Positions 58,601 through 64,000 of a stretch of DNA of 64,000 nt are shown here, in pieces. A model generated the notes under the pieces. It made no database searches. It worked only from the letters and a program-made list of their open reading frames with translations, and had not been told where the DNA came from. The DNA is from Hsuehochloa calcarea (lineage: Eukaryota > Streptophyta > Magnoliopsida > Poales > Poaceae): NCBI GenBank assembly GCA_036346395.1, contig CM070601.1, positions 5,711,383-5,775,382 of the forward strand. Direction: 5' to 3'. The position numbers and the translations under genes were made by a program. The number at the start of each line of letters is the position of its first letter. Position 1 is the first letter of the stretch.

Positions 58601-58740
58601 AGGTCTTGTGTGCATGATCAGGTGATTGCTCTTCAGTATGTGCCTTGAGCTTGGATAGCGGATTTCTTCACGAAGGCTCGGACTCGAGCAAAGACGGCTT
58701 ACCTCTCAAACTCGGTGTTGTTGATCCACCATGAGTTTGA
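55640..58740 (+). pseudogene. Copia pol: protease, integrase, reverse transcriptase, RNase H
   Basis: Blocks along the plus strand, spread over all three frames: protease near 55655-55760 (GASFHMT after a stop, then CDGTSL). GAG-pre-integrase and integrase follow near 56150-56700 (CRCKLGKAVELPYPHSESVS, FDLVHYDVWG, RHTWIYFMSSRSEVL, TYLVNI-type end). RT lies near 57250-58000 (HPEWRHAM, GTWDLVPFPSHSRPITCKWV, YKIKTRSDGSLERYK, LDVKNAFLNGELREEVYM, catalytic YVDD at 57808-57819, SDLGPLRYFLGIEVTSTP). RNase H lies near 58270-58740 (YSDATWA, AEVELRAMALLM, EITWLRWLLEDFGV, KHELTKHIGVD). Each block is well conserved, but shifts occur every 50-200 bp. The long frame at 56562-57560 is largely a shadow reading of this region. 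Confidence 0.85.
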
Positions 58741-59053
58741 GGAGTGTTAGAGATATGATTAGAGATATAGTTAGAGATATGATTTGATTTGGTTTCCTTA
58801 TCTGTAACCTCATTGTGTATATATATTGGCCCATTGACCTCATATTGAATACATGCGCTATTCATAACAGTTTTAAGGTGTTAGTTTATTCAACTTTAGT
58901 CTGAGATGTAATCAAAACTTAGATCCGTCACTGCATGCGGGGACCGCATGCTTCTGCAGTGGACCATGCGATGGAGCAATGGTGGTAAACGGATCGATGA
59001 CGACGAGGGTTTCGAGGTAAGGTTTTTTCTTGGGTTAAGGTTTTAGATGAATT

Positions 59054-59066
59054 GACTCTGATACCA
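59054..59066 (-). promoter_or_regulatory. Primer-binding site of the short-LTR copia-type element
   Basis: Minus strand TGGTATCAGAGTC, the initiator-Met tRNA type site of copia elements, abutting the LTR end TTCTACA. Confidence 0.65.
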
Positions 59067-59170
59067 TGTAGAATTTTGGGTAATAATTGTATATCCCTAG
59101 GATCCCTACACTATTTATTTATAATATCAAGTATCACAGTCTGACTCGCACATAATTTGAACTCTTATTA
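59067..59170 (-). repeat. Right LTR (5' LTR) of the short-LTR copia-type element, truncated
   Basis: Colinear with 45801-45944 but lacks its outer ~40 bp; host segment B resumes at about 59172 ('gccggctaattaagtaggat', like 36675-36690). Confidence 0.55.
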
Positions 59171-59379
59171 GCCGGCTAATTAAGTAGGATAAAGCCCTAA
59201 CACAAAAACTTTCGGTGCTCCGAAGAGGGAAAAGTGTCTTCCTAGTCGTTGGATCCCCGGTGGACGGCTCAGATCAAGAGAACACGTGAGGATGTTTGAT
59301 CCGAGCCGTCGATTGCACGAACCAATGAGATGTCTAGGGCTCCATTGCTTCCTCCTGGAAGCAAGCAGCGCCCCGATAA

Positions 59380-61277
59380 ATTTCACCCACCCAAGCTTGT
59401 GTGTGCCCAGTCCAGTAGCTCTACACTTGTCTCTGAGCTCAGAGCTCAGAGCTCAGACTCCCAGGCTTCTCCTAAGACACAACTGAAAGAAGAAAGCTCT
59501 TGAGAAGATAGGCGCACCACATGCTTCTTCCCTCTTACTTTTCTTGGTAAGTTTTTGGCACTCTTCCTTGCATATACACATCCGTACAACATGGTTGACT
59601 TCTGAATCTCGTCCTCCTCCTTCATCATCTTCTTTATCTGTTTGCTTCACTGGATCGCTTGCTTTCCATTCGAGTGGTTGTGTGGTTTTGAGATGGTCAA
59701 GCCTATTGATTGCTTCCCTTGTGTGGAATGGTTAATGGGGAACTTGAGGAAGGGAGGAGTTGGGGAGGTTTACTTGGGAAGAAGGGACACCATTGGATGG
59801 ATGGGTGGAGCTTTTCTTTTGCTCAAACACTAGTGGAGCAATGGATTGTGCTGAGAAGCTTCCATCCGCAGAGCCCAAATGGTAGGAAGCTGAGTGAGAA
59901 AGTTCACTTTGCATATCTTGATGTTGAAGTTGTTAACAAGTATTCAGAACAGGTTGTGAACTATGAGAGGTTGACTTGTAACAGCAAAAATGAGAGGAAA
60001 ACGTGTTTTTTGCTCGTCTTTTTTTACTATATCAAGGCGCTTGTTTAGTTCCGAAAGCATTCAATTTGCTTCAAATTCCAGCATTTATGAAAACAGTGGG
60101 TCGTAAGAGAAGAAAAAAATAAAGAAAATAAATTAAAAGAGTAAGGGTTGTCTGTCTTGAGTTTTGGCATGTAAAAAAGAAAGAACATTTCTGTTGTGGA
60201 TTCACTACTGTATAGGTCAAGTAAAGATCGTATGATTGTTTCATAGAAGTAATCACGATGATAGTTTGCAATTGAGCCCAATTTTTACAACTGTTTACAG
60301 GATTCATACACTTCATTTTGTTCTTCAGTGATGCAGCCATCTGGTACTGATCTCGCTTCGAGAGTTCTTCTGGTTTTCATCAAGAAAACAGATTCAGAAT
60401 AAATTCAGCAGTGCTTTCGTTCCTGAAAACCAAACGAATTGAGAATGCTTTCAGAAAGCATGAAGCTACTAGCTTTTGGGTTAGTCTTATTGGGGTTCCT
60501 ACAATCTTATGCTACTCCTGACCCCCAAGGTAAGGCCTTTATACTTGGATATATACCTTTGCCACATCAGATATTCTTGTGTGGCCGGCATTAGATAAGG
60601 CAATGACATATTTAAATTGAGAATTTTGACTCTGAACTCGCAAGCATTACAAGGGACTCAGAAATTATTGTGCTATTGACTATTTGACATTTTGACTAGA
60701 CTCTCTTTACTGAATATTAAGTGTCTGTTAGATATTTTCCTTTGTCTGTTAGATATTTTCCTTCCTGTCCTTGTCATCAGTCAAATGTTTGAATTAGCAA
60801 CTCTAACAAAGAAAGTACATAATAGATCATAAAGCACCTGTGCAGCTGTACTCACAAGTGGTCTAGATCATATCGACTAACCTTTCAATTGATTTAGTAC
60901 ATTTGCATTTTTCTTTCAAGAGAGAATAAAAACACTTCTATTGAGTATCGTTCATTTCCTTTAAATTGAACTGGATAGCTCTTGGATAGGCTAAATGCTT
61001 TTGGCATGCTCTGAAACAGTTAAGCAATCCAGATTGCAAATGAGACACTGAGTAGATGCCAATCAGAAGGATATCACCACTTTTAATTATCTTGCATTGA
61101 GTGTCTACCACAGAATCTGCAAATAAAAGTTTTTTTTTCCTCCACAGTCATAGCACTGTATGAAATGAAGATGATGCTCAAAGACAGTCGCGATGTTCTG
61201 AATGAATGGAGGGACAATCAAGTTAGTCCCTGCTATTTTCCAAATGTTATTTGTCAAGACAACAAAGTGACTGGAAT
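59380..61277 (+). CDS. 5' end of an LRR receptor-like kinase gene (subfamily II type), cut off after the second coding exon
   Basis: A probable leader exon (about 59380-59548) ends at TTG|GTAAG. The next exon starts after TTCTTCAG (60329), has ATG 60445 and ends at CAAG|GTAAGG (60529): MLSESMKLLAFGLVLLGFLQ is a signal peptide. The following exon (61148-61277, after TCCACAG) continues in phase with VIALYEMKMMLKDSRDVLNE, a Trp-Arg pair, then VSPCYFPNVICQDNKVTGM, ending at AT|GTAAGTT. This is the LRRNT_2 cap (ALY.MK..L....L..W....V.PC.W..V.C) found before the repeats in SERK/NIK-type subfamily II receptor kinases of the plasma membrane. No LRR, transmembrane or kinase exon is found downstream; two retroelements follow. 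Either they sit in a large intron and the gene continues outside the window, or the gene is truncated. The coding part seen has no shift. Confidence 0.75.
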
Positions 61278-61487
61278 GTAAGTTAAAACTGTTCATCTCA
61301 ATTGTCTGAACTCAATTCCTGCCAGCAACTATGCTTAATTAAATTCACATTCTAGCATTTGAACATAGGGAAACCTCCAATACTTTTAGTAAGCTATATC
61401 TGAAGTGCTTGATCCCAACTTTTCATCGGAGAAGAGTTTCGCTTTGTTCTGAGCAAGGAGCGAGGTGTAGTAAGTACTATAGTGATG

Positions 61488-61890
61488 TGTGAACAGTACC
61501 TATTGGTACTGTAGTGTCTTTATTTCCGTACATGGTGATTGGTTTCCTAGAATAAAGAATAGTTGGTTAGGTATGTTATTTTGGTATTCCTTATCTGTCA
61601 AATTATTATGAGGGATATAATCTTATCTATTATGAATGTTATTTTTAATAGCTGGAAAGATTAGATTGTATTGATATGTTTCCTTATAGATTATTTCTTA
61701 GACGTTAAGTTGGGTTGTCTCTATAAAAGGGATAGCATGTTTCCATTATTAATTCTTAGCAATGATAAATCAAAAGTTCAACTAAGCCTCAGAGACTTGC
61801 TACCTCGACAGGGAAGAGCTCTGCCGGCGATTAGATGAGAGCGAGTGCCCTACCCTCGGTCCTCAGACCCGTACCCCTACAGTTACCACA
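61488..61890 (+). repeat. 5' LTR of the small element
   Basis: Begins with a hairpin: ACAGTACC-tatt-GGTACTGT. TATA 'ctataaaag' near 61721-61729. About 90% like the 3' LTR by eye. Confidence 0.8.
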
Positions 61891-62563
61891 ATATTTGGTA
61901 TCAGAGCCACCCACCATGACTTTCGGTGCCGAACTATCTCCCTTCACCATGTTGAAAGCTGGCAATGAAAAGATAATGGCCTCGATTGACAACATGATGG
62001 TCATCCTCCAAGAAACATGTGCATTGATAGTCAAGCGAAGGAAGCGGAGGAGGCGTCGTGTGCCATTGCAATGGCGACGCTACCATCGCCTTCCTCGCGA
62101 TGCCACCAAAGCTACCTAGTGGACATCGCTATCCTTGGTTGCACCTCATGCGGCTTCTTTGGAGGAAGGATCTTGCTTTCTAGCGGTGATCTTTTCCACA
62201 CGGCCGCCGATGCTGCGCCATAGGCAAACTGAGCCAGCTGATCGTGAGAGACAACTTGGTCGTCGCCCGTCCCCGCCATTATTACGCTCCATGGAAGTAA
62301 GAGCGTAATCGCTCCCCATGTCGGTTGCCCGTGCCGCAAATGTCTTCTTCAACACCACGACATGTTAAGGCGCTTCTTCTTTGGGCACCATACGTGAGTG
62401 TCACGATTTGCTCTCAAGCGAACCGATGCATCGATACTCTTGTCGACATGGGGCCACCAAGGACTTCAACCGGCCACCATTGTAGCTCGATGATTTGCCT
62501 CATGCCATGGCGGTGTAATGCTATGGAGAAAGGCTCGAGGGTTGTAGAAATCTTGTAGCGGTA

Positions 62564-62964
62564 TGTGAACAGTACCCATCTGTACTGTAGTGTCGTTATT
62601 TCTGTACATGCTAATTGGTTTCCTAGAATAAAGAATAGTTTGTTAGATAGGTTATTTGGGTATTCCTTATCTATCAAGTTATTATTAGAGATATGATCTT
62701 ATCTATTAGGAATGCTATTTTTAATAGCTAGAAAGATTAGATTGGATTGATTGGTTTCCTTATAGATTATTTCTTAGACGTTAAGTCGGGTTGTCCTTAT
62801 AAAAGGGATAGCATATATCCATTATCAATCTAAGCAATAAGAAATCAAAAGTTCAACTAAGCCTCAGAGCCTCACTACCTCAACAGGGAAGAGCTCTGCC
62901 GGCGGTTAGATGAGGACGAGTGCCCTACCCTCGGTCCCCGGATCCGTACCCCAACAGTTACCAC
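62564..62964 (+). repeat. 3' LTR of the small element
   Basis: Same start and end as 61488-61890, with substitutions and small indels scattered along it. Confidence 0.8.
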
Positions 62965-62984
62965 TACACACTTTGACAACACAT

Positions 62985-64000
62985 TCTTCATGCTTCACTC
63001 TTTCCTTTTTTTTTTTACTATTATAAGTTTGTAATGCCTTATACTTGTGTTTGTTGAGAATGAGAGGTGCAGGTACCGCTGCGGCAGGCGTGGCCTGCGG
63101 GACTGCAGAGGTCAGAGCCGCGCGTGGCCGTCTGGAGTAGACCAGGGAGTGGAGCGGGCGGTGTGTAGCCGAGGCGGGCATCTTGCTAGGTAGCGCAACT
63201 GGGCGGTGCGGGCCGCTGCCGTGCTCAACGTCGCCGAGCAGCGGAGCCGACGAGGAGGCGATTGCTCGACAGGGGGTGGAGGTGGCGCACCAGAACTGCG
63301 AAGTGCAGTCGGCGATGCTAGCACCGGCATGGCGGTCATCGAGAAAATCTAGGTCATGCGGGTGAAGCAGAATGAGGTTGGTTATCGCTGCGCGAGCGGA
63401 AGGTGCGCTCATCAAAGATAGCGTGGCGAGATGATGACACGTTTTCGTGGCGAGGTTGAGACAACGATATCCTTTGTGAGAGGAAGGATGGCAAAGAAAA
63501 ACACGAGCCGCGGGCGTGGGCGAGTTTGTTTGGAAGCGATGGCGGACATGTTGGGATAGCAAAACGGTAGAGGCGAAGGTGGCTATATTGGGGCGAGAAG
63601 CGATGGGCGGCTTGTAGGGGATGGAATTATGGATGGACGAGGACGGCGTCGGTTCAAGAGATAGGTGGTACGTGGCAAGTGCCTCGGCCCGATACTTAAG
63701 CGGCATGTCGCGCATGGAGCGAGTGTCTGGTGCATTGTTTAGAGTGCGGATGGCTCGCTCGGCCTTGCCATTTTTGGCGAGGTGTCACGGACAAGAGAGG
63801 CGCAGGATGATGCGTGGGAAGTGAAAAGGTGGTGGAAGTGTTGTTTACTGAACTCGGCACCGTTGTCGCTGAATGGATTTTAGAGGGTGCCAAGCGTGTA
63901 TTAGCAAAGGTGGCAAAATCAACAATGTGTTGATGAGCGTCGACTTCTTTTTGAGGAAAAGTCCAACAAAATGAGAGAAATCATCGAGAATCACCAAATA
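62985..64000 (-). pseudogene. Copia integrase fragment, runs off the window end
   Basis: Read leftwards from 64000: YLVILDDFSHFV, then shifted KKKS and HIVDFATFANTR, TLKSIQ-type and NGAEF-like sequence near 63850, LRLSCP-type sequence, SMRDMPLKYRAEALATYHLS, PTPSSSIHNSIPYK and YPSSHKGYRCLNLATK-like text. This is the catalytic core and C-terminal part of a Ty1-copia integrase. Below about 63400 it becomes Ala/Pro/Ser-rich (integrase-RT linker) and ends near 62985, beside the 3' LTR of the small element. Orientation is opposite to that element, so they are separate insertions. Several one-base shifts; not functional as read. Confidence 0.75.

Larger units (their letters stand above)
54357..58869 (+). 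mobile_element. Ty1-copia retrotransposon, ~4.5 kb, very short LTRs
   Basis: LTRs of ~124-125 bp (54357-54481; 58745-58869) differ at only a few positions (TATCGTAACC against TATCTGTAACC, TTGGCCTC against TTGACCTC). A primer site TGGTATCGGCGCG follows the 5' LTR. Flanks read GTTT(T) on both sides (54353-54357; 58870-58874), with one T shared or lost. Interior order gag, protease, integrase, RT, RNase H (integrase before RT) is diagnostic for copia. Many one-base shifts interrupt the polyprotein. Confidence 0.9.
45801..59170 (-). mobile_element. Copia-type element with short LTRs and non-retroviral interior, invaded three times
   Basis: On the minus strand the order is: 5' LTR (59170-59067), primer site TGGTATCAGAGTC (59066-59054), interior, purine tract (reverse of 'taccccctcaagatg', 45943-45957), 3' LTR (45944-45801). 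Three foreign insertions (47226-49919, 50389-53450, 54357-58869) with their own target duplications account for most of the length; about 2.8 kb of original interior remains. No gag or pol is recognisable in it; instead it has low-complexity sequence and a carA fragment on the opposite strand. No target duplication found, and the right LTR lacks its outer ~40 bp. Confidence 0.5.
61488..62964 (+). mobile_element. Small non-autonomous LTR element, ~1.48 kb
   Basis: Two ~400-bp LTRs (61488-61890 and 62564-62964) with the same start TGTGAACAGTACC and the same end 'cagttaccac'. A primer site 'tggtatcagagc' lies at 61896-61907. The interior is only ~670 bp: a plus frame after the primer site (MTFGAELSPFTMLKAGNEKI, from 61917) looks like the start of a copia-type gag and is soon lost; no pol. 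Both LTRs carry 'ctataaaagggatagcat' (TATA). Target duplication not resolved. Confidence 0.8.

Noticed and set aside
59710..60048. 112-codon plus frame near the receptor kinase
   Set aside because: Falls in the proposed leader intron (59549-60328) and lacks any LRR or kinase motif.

Overview
The window looks like nuclear DNA of a grass (Poaceae). It has a coiled-coil NB-ARC-LRR resistance-gene relic, one GC-rich intron-less hypothetical gene, the 5' end of an intron-containing LRR receptor kinase, and a dense nest of plant transposable elements: Ty3 of the Tat type, Ty1-copia, a Mutator-like element, a PIF/Harbinger relic and very long solo LTRs. There are no bacterial operons, no CRISPR array, and no rRNA or tRNA gene that I could recognise. 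The species cannot be named from sequence alone.

Layout. 1-2313: PIF/Harbinger transposase relic, then the truncated 3' end of a Ty3 element with one complete and one partial LTR in tandem. 2314-9960: gene island with a 217-codon hypothetical gene (3147-3800, +) and, convergent to it, an NLR pseudogene (4402-7632, -). 9970-14826: a Mutator-like element with a perfect 9-bp target duplication, carrying remnants of a GRF-zinc-finger-like gene and a plant-mobile-domain gene. 15675-17199: probable LTR. 17638-30717: a 13.1-kb Tat-type Ty3 element with 5-bp target duplication, two RNase H regions and an antisense multi-exon gene between integrase and 3' LTR. 30723-32219: microsatellites and a MITE-like element.

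32220-59170 is a nest built on a duplicated segment upstream of the receptor-kinase gene. It holds solo LTRs at 32220-35140, 36869-40890, 41812-44325 and 50389-53450, plus another LTR-like element at 47226-49919; each is flanked by short direct repeats. A minus-strand copia-type element with ~140-bp LTRs (45801-59170) was itself invaded three times. Its remaining ~2.8-kb interior is not recognisably retroviral and includes a fragment of the carbamoyl-phosphate synthetase small subunit (carA). 54357-58869 is a full-structure copia element with ~124-bp LTRs. 59380-61277 holds the first exons of an LRR receptor kinase, followed by a small LTR element (61488-62964) and a minus-strand copia integrase fragment running off the window end.

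Two themes cut across the window. First, almost every long reading frame is broken by one-base shifts, and the two LTRs of the 13-kb Ty3 element differ mainly by one- to few-base indels. Consensus sequencing error may therefore account for part of the apparent decay. Second, the Tat-type LTRs and parts of the same element's interior carry rows of ~22-24-bp hairpins whose two arms vary together. This is the most unusual structure I see here.
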